A stretch of 64,000 bases of DNA from Cellulosimicrobium protaetiae (GCF_009708005.2 NZ_CP052757.1:1798001-1862000); one strand, 5' to 3'. Shown: positions 1 through 9,272, numbered from the stretch's first letter. Made by a program: numbers and translations. Notes: a model not told the origin generated them from the sequence alone.

Positions 1-2
1 TG

Positions 3-1331
3 GTGCAGTTCACTGAGCCCGGGCTCGACGCGCTGCGCGTCGGCGCGCACCGCCCACCACCTCGGGGTCCCGTGACGGTTCGCCGGCCCGGGCCGATCCG
101 CAGGGCCGTGTGGTGGATCGCCTCGTGGCTTCCGCCTGCCTTCTTCCTCCGGATCGTGCGGCCGACCGAGGGCGGGGACTCGTCTGCGTTCCCGCGGGTC
201 CAGGTCCCGGCGACGCCTGTGCGCCTGTTCGTCGGACCGACGAACGCCGCCGGACAGGGCTGGGCCTGGGCGCGTGCCGTGGAACGGTTCGCCGACGACG
301 TCGGTGCGCAGAACATGGCCTATCGGCGCACCCTGGCGTTCCCGGCCGATGTCGACGCCCGGAAGGCGTTGCGCGGCTCGCGAGCGTGGCAGTCTGCTCA
401 GCGCCGTGAAGTGCTGCGTTTCAGCCACGTGGTGATCGAGGCGCAGGAGTCGCTGTTCCCCGCGCTCGGGCGGGGGGTCGCGGGCGAGGTGCACGAGCTG
501 CGCGACGCGGGAGTCGCGGTCGCGACGCTCTGCCACGGCAGCGACGTCCGCCTCCCGAGCGCTCACGCGCAGCGAGACCCATGGTCGCCGTTCCTGCTCG
601 AGTCCTACACCGACACCCCGCTGCTCCAGGCCCGCGCGGAGCGCAGCCACGAGCTGCTCCGGCGGCTCCACGAGGAGGGTGTTCCGGCCTTCGTCTCGAC
701 CCCCGACCTGCTGCTCGACGTCCCGTGGGCGACGTGGCTCCCCGTCGTGGTCGACGTCGACCGGTGGAGGACGGACACCGCGCCGCTCGAGCGCGACGTC
801 CCCGTCGTCGTGCACGCTCCGAGTCGCGCCGCGCTGAAGGGGACGGACCTGGTGGAACCCGTGCTCCGCGCGCTCGAACGAGAGGGCCGCGTGGTGTACC
901 GGCAGGCGACGGGGCTCGACCGCGACGGGATGCTCGCGCTCTACCGCGACGCGGACGTCGTCGTCGACCAGCTCCGCCTGGGGATCTACGGGGTGGCGGC
1001 CTGCGAGGCGATGGCCGCGGGCAGGGTCGTCGTCTCGCACGTCTCCCAGCAGTCGCGTCGCGAGGCGAGGAAGGCCGCCGGGCAGGACCTGCCCGTCGTC
1101 GAGGCGACGGCGGACACCCTCCGCGACGTGCTGCTCGACGTGGTCGACGGCCGGGACCGGGCACGTGCTGTCGCGGCTCGCGGCCCCGGGTTCGTTCGGG
1201 TGCTGCACGACGGTCGCGCATCCTCTCGGGCCCTGGGCGACTTCCTGTCGTCCCCTGGCGGCACGAGCGTCCCCGGAGGCACCCGGCGTACGGCCGACGT
1301 GCGGGCGTCGAGTGTGAGGAGGCAGTCGTGA
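3..1331 (+). CDS. GT4-like glycosyltransferase, first of a tandem pair
   Basis: Probable cytosolic sugar transferase of the polysaccharide locus. The C-terminal half has a GT-B-like nucleotide-sugar region (DADVVVDQLRLGIYG followed by CEAMAAGRVVV) resembling the GT4 family pattern; donor and acceptor are unknown. The core begins at VRLFVGPTN (about residue 73) and is closely similar to the next gene throughout, so the two look like a tandem duplication. The GTG at position 3 is the first start in the window, so the true start may lie upstream. A GTG at 72 would give an N-terminus matching the paralogue in length (about 50 residues before the core). It ends in a GTGA overlap with the next gene, implying translational coupling. 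Function beyond glycosyltransferase-like is inference. Confidence 0.75.
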   Translation: MQFTEPGLDALRVGAHRPPPRGPVTVRRPGPIRRAVWWIASWLPPAFFLRIVRPTEGGDSSAFPRVQVPATPVRLFVGPTNAAGQGWAWARAVERFADDVGAQNMAYRRTLAFPADVDARKALRGSRAWQSAQRREVLRFSHVVIEAQESLFPALGRGVAGEVHELRDAGVAVATLCHGSDVRLPSAHAQRDPWSPFLLESYTDTPLLQARAERSHELLRRLHEEGVPAFVSTPDLLLDVPWATWLPVVVDVDRWRTDTAPLERDVPVVVHAPSRAALKGTDLVEPVLRALEREGRVVYRQATGLDRDGMLALYRDADVVVDQLRLGIYGVAACEAMAAGRVVVSHVSQQSRREARKAAGQDLPVVEATADTLRDVLLDVVDGRDRARAVAARGPGFVRVLHDGRASSRALGDFLSSPGGTSVPGGTRRTADVRASSVRRQS

Positions 1332-2551
1332 GCGTGGTCAACAGGCTGGTCAGCACCCTGGTGGCGAAGCGATCCCGGCTCCCACGTCGGGTCAACGCGA
1401 TGATCGACCGCCTCGTCGCGCCTGGGTCGGGGCCGCTGGGCCGGTTGCTCCAACGAGTCGCCGGCGTGACGGTGGCACGCAGCGTCGCCCCTCCGCCGCC
1501 GATGCCCGAAGAGGCTGTGCGGCTGTACGTCGGGCCGACGAACTATGCCGGGCAGGGGTACCTGTGGTGCCGGGCCGTGGAGCGCGAGATCGACGGGGTC
1601 GCCGCGGTCAACATGGCCGCCGAGGCCGACCACGGCTTCCGTTTTCCAGCGGACGACGCCGTGCCGATCGCCACCTACCTGATGAGCCACCGCTGGCAGC
1701 AGGACCGTGAGGCGTACGTGCGGAGGTTCACGCACGTCGTGTTCGAGGCGGAGCGTCCGCTCTTCGGCCGGCTCCACGGGGGTGACGCCTTCGCCGAGGC
1801 ACGGATGCTGCGCGACGCCGGCCTGCGCGTCGCGATGATGTGCCACGGCACCGACGTGCGTCTGCCGAGCCGCCATCGGCAGGGGAGCCGCTGGTCGCCG
1901 TTCCACGACGACCCACGCTTCGAGGTTCTCGAGGACGCCGCACGTCGCAACCTGGCGGGCCTGGCCGCTCTGGGTGCCCCCGTCTTCGTCTCGACACCGG
2001 ACCTGCTGGACGACGTGCCGTCGGCGACGTGGTGCCCTGTGGTGGTCGACGCCTCGCGCTGGCGCAACGACGTGGCCGTGCTCGAGCGGGAGCGGCTCCG
2101 CGTCGTCCACGTCCCGAGCAGCTCAGGGGTGAAGGGCACCGCCCTCATCAGCCCGGTGCTGGAGCGCCTCGCCTCGGAGGGCGTCGTGGACTACGAGCAC
2201 GTCCAGGGTGTGCCGGCGGACGAGATGCCCGCCCTCTACGCGGGCGCCGACGTCGTCCTCGACCAGTTCCGGCTCGGGAGCTACGGCGCGGCGGCGTGCG
2301 AGGCGATGGCGGCGGGACGAGTCGTGATCGGTCATGTCACGCGGACGGTGCGGGAGCGCGTCCGCGACGCTACCGGACGAGAGCTGCCGATCGTCGAGGC
2401 GACGCCCGACACCTTGCGGGACACGCTCATCGACATCGCCGCACGCCGCGACACGTATCGTGCCGAGGCCGCGGCCGGACCGGACTTCGTCGCGTCGGTG
2501 CACGACGGCGTGCACTCCGCAGCGTCGATGCGAGCGTTCCTGGCGTTGTGA
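1328..2551 (+). CDS. GT4-like glycosyltransferase, second of a tandem pair
   Basis: A 407-residue paralogue of the preceding protein. Both share VGPTN near residue 55, CHG(S/T)DVRLPS, FVSTPDLLxDVP and (A/S)CEAMAAGRVV, with the same spacing. The start is GTG at 1328, which overlaps the upstream stop (GTGA) and has AGGAGG at 1317-1322 five bases before it. Longer in-frame extensions upstream would run inside the first gene and are not needed. Probably a cytosolic GT-B sugar transferase adding a residue to the wall polysaccharide; the substrate cannot be read from sequence. The duplicates may use different acceptors, or one may have drifted to a new specificity. Confidence 0.8.
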   Translation: MSVVNRLVSTLVAKRSRLPRRVNAMIDRLVAPGSGPLGRLLQRVAGVTVARSVAPPPPMPEEAVRLYVGPTNYAGQGYLWCRAVEREIDGVAAVNMAAEADHGFRFPADDAVPIATYLMSHRWQQDREAYVRRFTHVVFEAERPLFGRLHGGDAFAEARMLRDAGLRVAMMCHGTDVRLPSRHRQGSRWSPFHDDPRFEVLEDAARRNLAGLAALGAPVFVSTPDLLDDVPSATWCPVVVDASRWRNDVAVLERERLRVVHVPSSSGVKGTALISPVLERLASEGVVDYEHVQGVPADEMPALYAGADVVLDQFRLGSYGAAACEAMAAGRVVIGHVTRTVRERVRDATGRELPIVEATPDTLRDTLIDIAARRDTYRAEAAAGPDFVASVHDGVHSAASMRAFLAL

Positions 2552-2574
2552 CGGTCGTGACGGTCGTGACCGTC
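2548..2574 (+). repeat. Three tandem 9-bp repeats with a dyad
   Basis: GTGACGGTC occurs twice in a row and a third time as GTGACCGTC, starting inside the stop of the second GT gene. Copies two and three form an inverted repeat (GACGGTC, two bases, GACCGTC; 2559-2574) that could fold as a small hairpin between the GT and the next gene. It may be a weak terminator or processing site. Confidence 0.5.
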
Positions 2575-2643
2575 GCGTCCTGGCGTCGCGTCACGAGCCG
2601 CCTGGTGCCACGAGAGTTGAAGGACCGAGCAGAGGAGCAGTGA

Positions 2644-3726
2644 GTGGTGCAGCCGTCCGACCCCGTCGTCGACCTCGTGGTCGCCGTCCACAGCACGGCG
2701 CGACCCGTCGAGCGAGCCGTGGCGTCGGTGCTCGCGCACACGCGGACGCCGCTCCGCGTCACGGTCGTCTGCCACGACGTCGACCCGGGGCTGATCACCG
2801 AGAAGCTGGGCGCGTCGGCCGACGATCCGCGGGTACGCCTGATCGAGCACCGGGACGGGGTCCGCTCGCCGTCCGGTCCTTTCAACCGCGGCATGGACGA
2901 GGCGACGGCCCCTTTCGTCTCCATCATGGGCTCCGACGACCTGCTCGAGCCGGGAACGGTCGACTCCTGGGTGGAGCGCCAGCGTGCCGGCGACGCCGAC
3001 GTGGTGGTGACCCACCTGCGGCACGCGGCCGGCGCCTACGTCCCGACGCCGCCGGTGCGGCCGTGGCGGACGCGCCGTCTCGACGGTTCACGCGACCGGC
3101 TCGCCTACCGGAGCGCACCGCTGGGCCTCGTCCGGCGCAGCGCCTTCCCCGGGCTGCGGCTCACGGAGGGCGCACCGGTGGGAGGCGACATCGCGTTCGT
3201 GCTCGCGCTGTGGTTCTCGGGTCGGCGCATCAGCTACGACCGAACGGGGCCGGCGTACGTCATCGGGGCCGACGCCGCGGACCGGGTGACCTTCCGCCCG
3301 AAGCCCGTGGCCGAGGAGTTCACCTATCTCTCGAGCCTGCTGAGCGATGAGTCGTTCCTGGGCCTGGGCCCGCGGGAGAAGGCCTCCTACGCCGTGAAGT
3401 TCTTGCGCGTCCAGGTCTTCGGGGCCGTGCACAACCGCCCGGACCCCGACTTCTGGACGGTGGACGAGCGTGCGGCGCTCCGCGCGGTGACCCTGCGGGT
3501 CCTCGCCCTCGCGCCCGGGGCCGAGCGCGTCCTCTCGATCGCGGACCGTCGCGTCCTGGACGCGGTGCTCGACCCGGGGACCCCCGTCGAGGTCCTCTTC
3601 GAGCGCAGCGTCGCACGTCGCCGGTTCCGCAGCCCGGCCGCCCTCGTGACGCGCGACCTGACGAGGCTCCTGGCGCGGGAGGCTCCCCTGCGCTTCATGG
3701 TCGCCTCGGTGCTCTCGCGGCGGTAG
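2644..3726 (+). CDS. GT2 family glycosyltransferase
   Basis: A 360-residue GT-A fold transferase. The N-terminus DLVVAVHSTARPVERAV has the usual GT2 pattern, and SIMGSDDLLEPGT (about residues 97-108) holds the acidic metal/nucleotide-binding motif. No membrane segments stand out, so it probably acts at the inner face of the membrane on a lipid-linked or nucleotide-activated acceptor. GTG at 2644 has AGGAG at 2633-2637 just upstream; a second GTG follows directly. It is separated from the preceding GT by a 92-bp gap with short repeats but reads in the same direction, so it may share the transcript. Substrate unknown. Confidence 0.85.
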   Translation: MVQPSDPVVDLVVAVHSTARPVERAVASVLAHTRTPLRVTVVCHDVDPGLITEKLGASADDPRVRLIEHRDGVRSPSGPFNRGMDEATAPFVSIMGSDDLLEPGTVDSWVERQRAGDADVVVTHLRHAAGAYVPTPPVRPWRTRRLDGSRDRLAYRSAPLGLVRRSAFPGLRLTEGAPVGGDIAFVLALWFSGRRISYDRTGPAYVIGADAADRVTFRPKPVAEEFTYLSSLLSDESFLGLGPREKASYAVKFLRVQVFGAVHNRPDPDFWTVDERAALRAVTLRVLALAPGAERVLSIADRRVLDAVLDPGTPVEVLFERSVARRRFRSPAALVTRDLTRLLAREAPLRFMVASVLSRR

Positions 3727-3793
3727 GGGAAGAACGCCCCGAGACGTGGGTCCAGGCGGGACCAGCGGGTTCGGGACCCCGGACGCGCTTCGG

Positions 3794-3799
3794 TAGACT
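3794..3799 (+). promoter_or_regulatory. -10 element TAGACT before the GT4-exporter operon
   Basis: TAGACT lies 33 bases before the ATG at 3832. The start has its own Shine-Dalgarno-like CTGGAG, so the predicted leader is about 25 nt. I see no convincing -35. Similar TAGRCT boxes precede many genes in this window. Confidence 0.5.
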
Positions 3800-3831
3800 C
3801 GCCCGGTTCTCGAACTCTGACCTGGAGACCC

Positions 3832-5019
3832 ATGCGCATCGCATACATCGTCCACAACGACACCCATGGCGACGCGCGGGTCCTGAAGTACCTCGACTCC
3901 GCTGCCGCGAACGGGAACGAGGCGCGGCTCTTCGCCGTGGGCGGTGGAGTGACCCGGTTCCCCCCGGGCGAGGAACGTCGGCCGAGCGGTGGTGTGATCG
4001 TCCGGCTGGGTCCCCGTCTCCGGACGGTGGACAAGGTCAAGCCCGGCCCGAAGTCCCGACGCCGGTGGCTCCAGCTCGGCCTGCGGCAGTGGACGTTCGC
4101 GTTCCGCGCCGCCGCGGCGATCCGCCGCTGGAAGCCGGACGTCGTGCACGCGCACGACGCCGACACGCTGTTCGCCGCCCTGCTGGTGCGCCTGGTGAGC
4201 AGGACGCCGTTCGTCTACGACGCGCACGAGATCTGGGAGGCGCAGACGCTCCCGCCGAGGATCGCGGCCTACTACCGATGGATCCTCGACCGTTCCTCGT
4301 CGCGTTGGGCGGGGACCATCACCGTCTCGCGGGGGATCCAGCGCTGGATGACCGAGCGTTTCACGCTCCGTACCGAGCCGTCCCTGGTGCGCAACGTCCC
4401 GCTCGCCGCGTCCTTGCCGGTTCCCGGCAGCACGGGCATCCTGCGGTCGGCGGCAGCAATCCCCGAGGGCGCCCGCCTCATCGTCCACGTCGGCCTCATC
4501 GGTCCCGCGCGCGGGGTGGCGGAGACGGTCAAGGCGCTGGCGTTCCTGCCCGACGACGTGTACCTCGCCCTCATCGGGCCGGCACCGAAACGCTCACGCG
4601 ACCACATCGCCTCGGTGGCGAGAGAGCACGGGGTGGCCGACCGGGTACGTTTCGTCGATCCGGTGGAGTCCGACGCGGTGCCCACCGCGATCTCGGACGC
4701 CGACGTCTCGGTCGTCTACCCGCAGCCCGTCAGCCTCAACTCGATCTACAGCCTGCCGAACAAGCTGTTCCAGTCCATCCAGGCCGGCCTGCCCGTCGTG
4801 GCCTCGGACGCCGAGGACGTCGCCGAGGTCGTCACGTCCCTCGAGATCGGCGTCGTCGCCCCTGCGCGCGACGTCGCGGCGCTCGCACGCGCGATCGCCG
4901 ACGTCCTCGCGTCCGGCGACGCGTACCGGGAGGCGGCGCGACGCGCCGCACCGGACATGACCTGGGAGCACGAGTTCGCGCGCGCGGCCGAGCTCTACGA
5001 CGCGGTGGTGGCACGATGA
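3832..5019 (+). CDS. GT4 family glycosyltransferase
   Basis: A 395-residue GT-B protein. The N-terminus MRIAYIVHNDTHGDARVLK is typical of GT4 enzymes. AHDADTL and VYDAHEIWE lie in the acceptor domain, and the donor-domain part carries YSLPNKLFQSIQAGLPVV (about residues 304-321). An LPNK(L/F)F motif recurs in the two GT proteins at 6817 and 8014, so the three form a related group. It is the first gene of an operon with the ABC exporter, whose ATG overlaps this stop (ATGA), so the sugar it adds is probably part of the exported lipid-linked glycan. Donor sugar unknown. Confidence 0.85.
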   Translation: MRIAYIVHNDTHGDARVLKYLDSAAANGNEARLFAVGGGVTRFPPGEERRPSGGVIVRLGPRLRTVDKVKPGPKSRRRWLQLGLRQWTFAFRAAAAIRRWKPDVVHAHDADTLFAALLVRLVSRTPFVYDAHEIWEAQTLPPRIAAYYRWILDRSSSRWAGTITVSRGIQRWMTERFTLRTEPSLVRNVPLAASLPVPGSTGILRSAAAIPEGARLIVHVGLIGPARGVAETVKALAFLPDDVYLALIGPAPKRSRDHIASVAREHGVADRVRFVDPVESDAVPTAISDADVSVVYPQPVSLNSIYSLPNKLFQSIQAGLPVVASDAEDVAEVVTSLEIGVVAPARDVAALARAIADVLASGDAYREAARRAAPDMTWEHEFARAAELYDAVVAR

Positions 5020-6797
5020 AGCGGCTCCTCGACCAGTACCGCTCGATCTCGCCGTACCTGCCGCGCAGCGCCCAGCGGTTCCTCGTGTTCTTCTCGATCG
5101 GTTCCGCCTTCCTCTCGGTGCTCGACGTCGTGGCGCTCCTGCTGCTGTCGAGCGTCCTGGCGGCCGCGGTCGGCGGGGGCGAGTTCTCGATCCCGCTGCT
5201 CGGCACGATCCCCGCGGACGCCGTCCCGGCGCTGATCCTCGTCCTCTCGGGCGTCGTCCTCCTCAAGTCCGCGATGGGGGTCGCCCTGCAGTGGAAGGCG
5301 ACCCGCCACTTCGCCGGCTTCGAGCTCTCGGTCGGCGACCACCTCTTCCGCTCCTACATCCACTCCCCGTGGACCGAGCGGATCAACATCAGCACGCCGA
5401 GGGTCATCCAGCTCACCGACGGCGGCGTGTCGAGCGTGGTGGGCGGCTTGCTCCTGCCCCTGACGACGGTCCCCGGACTGCTCGTGACCGCGGTCGGCGT
5501 GGTCGTGATCATCTTCCTGCAGCAGCCGTTCACGGCGGTCATCACCCTCGCCTACCTCGGGGGGATCGGCGTCCTCCAGTACTACGTGCTCGGCAGGCGC
5601 ACCCGGGTGGCCGCGCGGGTGGCTCGCGACTCGTCCCTCAAGGTCGCGGGCCTCCTCACGGGCATGATGGCGGCGCTCAAGGAGATCACGCTCCGGGAGA
5701 AGGAGGACGAGGTCGCGCAGGCGGTCGCGCGGACCAGGGCACGGACGTCGCGGGCCCGGTCCAACCTGTACTTCCTGCGGGCGGTCCCACGGTTCGTGCT
5801 CGACGCCGCCGTCATCGGCGGGTTCGTGCTGACCGGTGGCGTGGGCTACGCCATGGGCGGCATGACGGAGGCGGTCTCGGCGCTCGCCCTGTTCGGGATC
5901 GCCGGCTTCCGGCTGGTGCCGTCCATCACCTCGTTCCAGTCGATCGTCACCAGCTCCGTGTCGGCAGATCCCTACATCCGCACGATCATCGGGGACATCG
6001 AGCGCTCGCAGCGGCCGGCGGCCGCCGAGACCGGCGGGGACGACGCCGGCCCCGCGCTCCCCAACTCGTTGGCGATCGAGATGCGGCACGTCTCCTACAC
6101 GTACCCGACGGGGACCGAGCCGGCCCTGCGCGACGTCGACCTGACGATCCCGTTCGGGTCGACGGTCGGCATCGTCGGCGCGTCCGGCGCGGGTAAGTCG
6201 ACGCTGGTCGACATCTTGCTCGGGCTGCTCGAGCCGAGCGACGGAACCGTGTCGTTCGGTGGCGGGGCCCACGCCCAGCGCCCGTCCGAGTGGAGGCGGC
6301 ACGTGGGCTACGTGCCGCAGGCGGTTGCCCTCTTCGACGGCTCGATCGCTCAGAACGTGGCACTGACGTGGGGCGGCGACTTCGACCGGGAGCGTGTCGA
6401 GAGGGCGCTGCGACGTGCGCAGCTCTGGGACGCGGTCACCGCTCGGGCCCGCGGGATGGACGAGCGGATCGGCGAGGGCGGGCTGGCGCTGTCGGGCGGA
6501 CAGCGCCAGCGTCTGGGGATCGCGCGGGCGCTCTACTCGGACCCGCTCGTGGTCGTCCTCGACGAGGCGACGAGCGCTCTCGACACGAAGACGGAGGCGG
6601 ACGTGGCAGCGGCGATCAACGAGCTCGCGGGCGACGTGACGGTCATCTCGGTCGCGCACCGGTTGTCGACGATCCGGGACGCCGACACGATCCTCTACAT
6701 GGAGTCGGGTGAGATCGTCGCATCCGGGAGGTTCGACGACGTCGTCGCTGCAAGCCCGGCGTTCCACACGCAGGCCAGCCTCGCCGGCCTGGTCTAG
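5016..6797 (+). CDS. ABC exporter with fused membrane and ATPase domains
   Basis: A 593-residue half-transporter. About 340 residues of membrane domain with roughly six hydrophobic segments are followed by an ATPase domain. GASGAGKST is the Walker A motif (Lys394), LSGGQRQR the signature and VVVLDEATSALD the Walker B (Asp516, Glu517), followed by a switch-region AHRLST. The layout matches MsbA/PglK-type lipid or lipid-oligosaccharide flippases, which work as homodimers. The ATG at 5016 overlaps the preceding GT4 stop by four bases, and another GT follows 19 bases later, so a role in flipping a lipid-linked glycan intermediate is a good inference; drug or lipid export is the alternative. Confidence 0.88.
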   Translation: MKRLLDQYRSISPYLPRSAQRFLVFFSIGSAFLSVLDVVALLLLSSVLAAAVGGGEFSIPLLGTIPADAVPALILVLSGVVLLKSAMGVALQWKATRHFAGFELSVGDHLFRSYIHSPWTERINISTPRVIQLTDGGVSSVVGGLLLPLTTVPGLLVTAVGVVVIIFLQQPFTAVITLAYLGGIGVLQYYVLGRRTRVAARVARDSSLKVAGLLTGMMAALKEITLREKEDEVAQAVARTRARTSRARSNLYFLRAVPRFVLDAAVIGGFVLTGGVGYAMGGMTEAVSALALFGIAGFRLVPSITSFQSIVTSSVSADPYIRTIIGDIERSQRPAAAETGGDDAGPALPNSLAIEMRHVSYTYPTGTEPALRDVDLTIPFGSTVGIVGASGAGKSTLVDILLGLLEPSDGTVSFGGGAHAQRPSEWRRHVGYVPQAVALFDGSIAQNVALTWGGDFDRERVERALRRAQLWDAVTARARGMDERIGEGGLALSGGQRQRLGIARALYSDPLVVVLDEATSALDTKTEADVAAAINELAGDVTVISVAHRLSTIRDADTILYMESGEIVASGRFDDVVAASPAFHTQASLAGLV

Positions 6798-6816
6798 CGC
6801 GCGGTCAGGACGAACC

Positions 6817-7980
6817 GTGAAGACGACGGACACGTTGCTCATCCTGTCCTTCTCCCGGCTGGAGCAGGACGCCCGCCTGCGGCGCCAGATCGCCCTGTTC
6901 GCCGACAGGTACCGCGTGGTCACCGCAGGGTGGGGGCCGCCGGTGCAGGGCGCGGAGCGGCACGTCGAGCTCCCCGTCCCGGTCTCGGCGGGCTGGCGCC
7001 GACGCGTACGGTTCTACGTCGAGGCCGTCCTGCTGCGCCTGCGCGCCTATCGGCTCCTCTACTGGACCCAGCCCGCCGTGCGGACGGCTCGTCGCGTGGT
7101 GCGGCGGGAACGCCCGGACAGGGTCCTTGTGAACGACATCGAGACGCTGCCGCTCGCCCTCGGGCTCGCGCCCGGGGCGAGCGTGCACGCGGACCTGCAC
7201 GAGTTCTACCCGGGCCTGCACGACGACAACCCCCGCTGGGTGCGGGTGCGCAAGCCGTACCTGGAGTGGTTGATCCGGCGGTACGCGCCTCGTGCGGGCT
7301 CGCTCACGACCGTCGGGGCGAGCGTCGCCGACGCCTACCGGCCGTTCGGGCTCGACCTGGAGGTCGTGACGAACTCGCCCTCGTTCGTCGCGATGGAGCC
7401 GACACCGGTCGGGGACCCCATCCGGATCGTGCACCCCGGTGCGTCGCTCCGGAGCCGGCGGCTCGAGAACATGGTGGTCGCCGTGGCCACCTCGGCCGCG
7501 GACGTCCGTCTCACCCTCTTCCTCACGGGGAACGACCCCGCCTACGTCGCGGAGCTCCGAGCCCTGGCCGAGGGACTCGGTGATCGCGTGCGCGTCGAGG
7601 ACGCCGTCCCGCACGACGAGCTGCTCGCGCTCGTCAACACGTACGACGTCGGCATCCACGTCCTGCCCCCGACCGTCACCAACAACGCGCTCGCGCTGCC
7701 GAACAAGTTCTTCGACTACGTCCAGGCACGGGTCGGGGTCGTCGTCGGCCCGAGCCCCGCGATGGCCCGTCTCGTGCGGGAGCACGGTCTCGGCGCGGTG
7801 ACGGACGGCTTCGACGTGGACGCGATCCGCGCGGTCGTCGACGCGCTCACGCCGGAGCGGGTCGCGGGATGGAAGAGCGCCGCGGACGCCGCTGCGCAGG
7901 AGCTCTCCGCCGAGGCGCAGCTGCCGGTGTGGGTGAGCGCCGTGGAACGGCTTCGGCCGGCCCGGCGGTCGGGCGACTGA
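6817..7980 (+). CDS. GT4-like glycosyltransferase
   Basis: A 387-residue GT-B-like protein beginning TDTLLILSFSRLEQDARLR. The donor-side region holds NNALALPNKFFDYVQARVGVVV (residues about 285-305), closely matching the opposite-strand GT at 8014-9210 and more distantly the GT at 3832. I place the start at GTG 6817 because AGGA sits at 6807-6810; longer in-frame versions would overlap the exporter gene. Probably the last gene of the 3832-7980 operon. It converges on the next gene with only 33 bp between stops. The sugar specificity cannot be assigned. Confidence 0.8.
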   Translation: MKTTDTLLILSFSRLEQDARLRRQIALFADRYRVVTAGWGPPVQGAERHVELPVPVSAGWRRRVRFYVEAVLLRLRAYRLLYWTQPAVRTARRVVRRERPDRVLVNDIETLPLALGLAPGASVHADLHEFYPGLHDDNPRWVRVRKPYLEWLIRRYAPRAGSLTTVGASVADAYRPFGLDLEVVTNSPSFVAMEPTPVGDPIRIVHPGASLRSRRLENMVVAVATSAADVRLTLFLTGNDPAYVAELRALAEGLGDRVRVEDAVPHDELLALVNTYDVGIHVLPPTVTNNALALPNKFFDYVQARVGVVVGPSPAMARLVREHGLGAVTDGFDVDAIRAVVDALTPERVAGWKSAADAAAQELSAEAQLPVWVSAVERLRPARRSGD

Positions 7981-8013
7981 GCGGACGGGGTCGCGGCCGG
8001 GCGACGTCATCCC

Positions 8014-9210
8014 TCAGCGGGCGTGGGCGTCGCTCTCGACCGCGGCAAGGAAGGCCTCACGCTCGACCTCGGCGTTCAGCACGTCGGCAGCGCGGTGCGA
8101 CGCAGCCTTGAGGCGCACGACGTCGGCGATCGTCAGGTCAGCCAGCGACGCGGCGAGGTCTGCGGCGTCGAAGCCGGGGACCACGACGCCGATGCCGAGC
8201 TCGCGGACGATCTCGGCCATCGCCGGGCTCTCGCCGACGACGACTCCGAGTCGTCCCTGGACCGCCTCGAAGAACTTGTTCGGGAGCGCGAACTCGAGGT
8301 TCCGTTCCAGCGGCCGGTAGAAGATGATCTCGAGGTCGTACTCGTTGATCCGCTCCGCCAGCTCGCGCATGGGCGCTGGAGGCACGATCCGGATGCGTGC
8401 GGCCGCCGGGTGCGCCGCGATCGACTCGCGAAGACGTGCCTCGACGGCCGGGTTCGGCATGAGCATGAAGGTCATCGAGAAGTGCTCCGGGAGCACGCGC
8501 ATCGCGTCGAGGATCGCGTCGAACCCCCGCTTCCACGACGCGAGGCCGTGGAAGAGCAGCCGGATCTCGCCCGGGTCGACGGGGCTGGGCTCCTGGTCGA
8601 CGAACGGCGGGATGTTGCGGACCGGGACCAGGGCGTCGACACCGAACTCGTCGACGTAGAGCCGACCGATCGGGGCGTTCACGACGGAGCGCGACGTGAA
8701 CGCCGGGTGCCCGATGAAGCCGCGCACCCATCGGTAGTGCGACCCTGTGATCCGCGCACCGAGAGTCTGGCGGCGTTGGGCGGGGTTGTGGTACTCGTGC
8801 AGGTCGAGGTGGAGCCGTGCCCGGCGGGCCGCCGGCGTGAAGACCGACGGGTCTGCGAGGAGTGGCCCGAACTCCGTCTCGTTGAACACGACCAGGTCGT
8901 ACCGCCCGGAACGCAGGCGTTCCTGGGCGGCGCGCGGGATCCGGTCGACGACCTGCCGCCGGAAGCGGACCCTCGCGGGCAGCACGAGCTGGGCGGCGAG
9001 CACGCCCGCTCGCGTCGTCACCCAGCGGGACGGTGCCTCGAGCGCGAAGTGGTCCCTGACGGCCGGGGTCGGACGGCCGCCGAGCCCCAGCGTGTCGACC
9101 TCCCACCCCGCACCGGCGAGCCAGTCGACCTGCCGACGGACCCGAGGGTCCGACTCGATGACCGAGTACGAGAGCACGAGGGCTGATCGTGTTCCGTTCG
9201 AGCTGGTCAC
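8014..9210 (-). CDS. GT4-like glycosyltransferase
   Basis: A 398-residue GT-B-like transferase. It opens with SALVLSYSVIESDPRVRRQV and has FALPNKFFEAVQGRLGVVVG in the donor domain, so it is a relative of the 6817 protein encoded on the other strand. The start is GTG at 9210 with GAGAGGTGAGG upstream. It lies 62 bp downstream of wecB on the same strand, but a TAGGAT box between them (9257-9262) suggests an extra promoter. It probably adds a sugar, possibly ManNAc-derived given the neighbour, to the wall glycan; that link is inference only. Confidence 0.8.
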   Translation of the reverse strand: MTSSNGTRSALVLSYSVIESDPRVRRQVDWLAGAGWEVDTLGLGGRPTPAVRDHFALEAPSRWVTTRAGVLAAQLVLPARVRFRRQVVDRIPRAAQERLRSGRYDLVVFNETEFGPLLADPSVFTPAARRARLHLDLHEYHNPAQRRQTLGARITGSHYRWVRGFIGHPAFTSRSVVNAPIGRLYVDEFGVDALVPVRNIPPFVDQEPSPVDPGEIRLLFHGLASWKRGFDAILDAMRVLPEHFSMTFMLMPNPAVEARLRESIAAHPAAARIRIVPPAPMRELAERINEYDLEIIFYRPLERNLEFALPNKFFEAVQGRLGVVVGESPAMAEIVRELGIGVVVPGFDAADLAASLADLTIADVVRLKAASHRAADVLNAEVEREAFLAAVESDAHAR

Positions 9211-9256
9211 TCAGGCCTCACCTCTCGTCGACAGGCGCCCCACGACGCCGACCGCG

Positions 9257-9262
9257 ATCCTA
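9257..9262 (-). promoter_or_regulatory. -10 element TAGGAT for the minus-strand GT
   Basis: TAGGAT on the minus strand lies in the short gap between wecB and the following GT gene, about 46 bases before the GTG at 9210. It would give a leader of roughly 40 nt carrying the GAGAGGTGAGG Shine-Dalgarno region. Confidence 0.4.
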
Positions 9263-9272
9263 TCGGAGGCCG

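Noticed and set aside
1328-1331. A frameshift joining the first two GT genes into one
   Set aside because: Each copy is full length with matching start and end blocks, and a good AGGAGG precedes the second start; the GTGA overlap is normal coupling.
2548-2574. Tandem 9-mers as a mobile-element footprint
   Set aside because: Only three short copies with no element nearby; replication slippage explains them.
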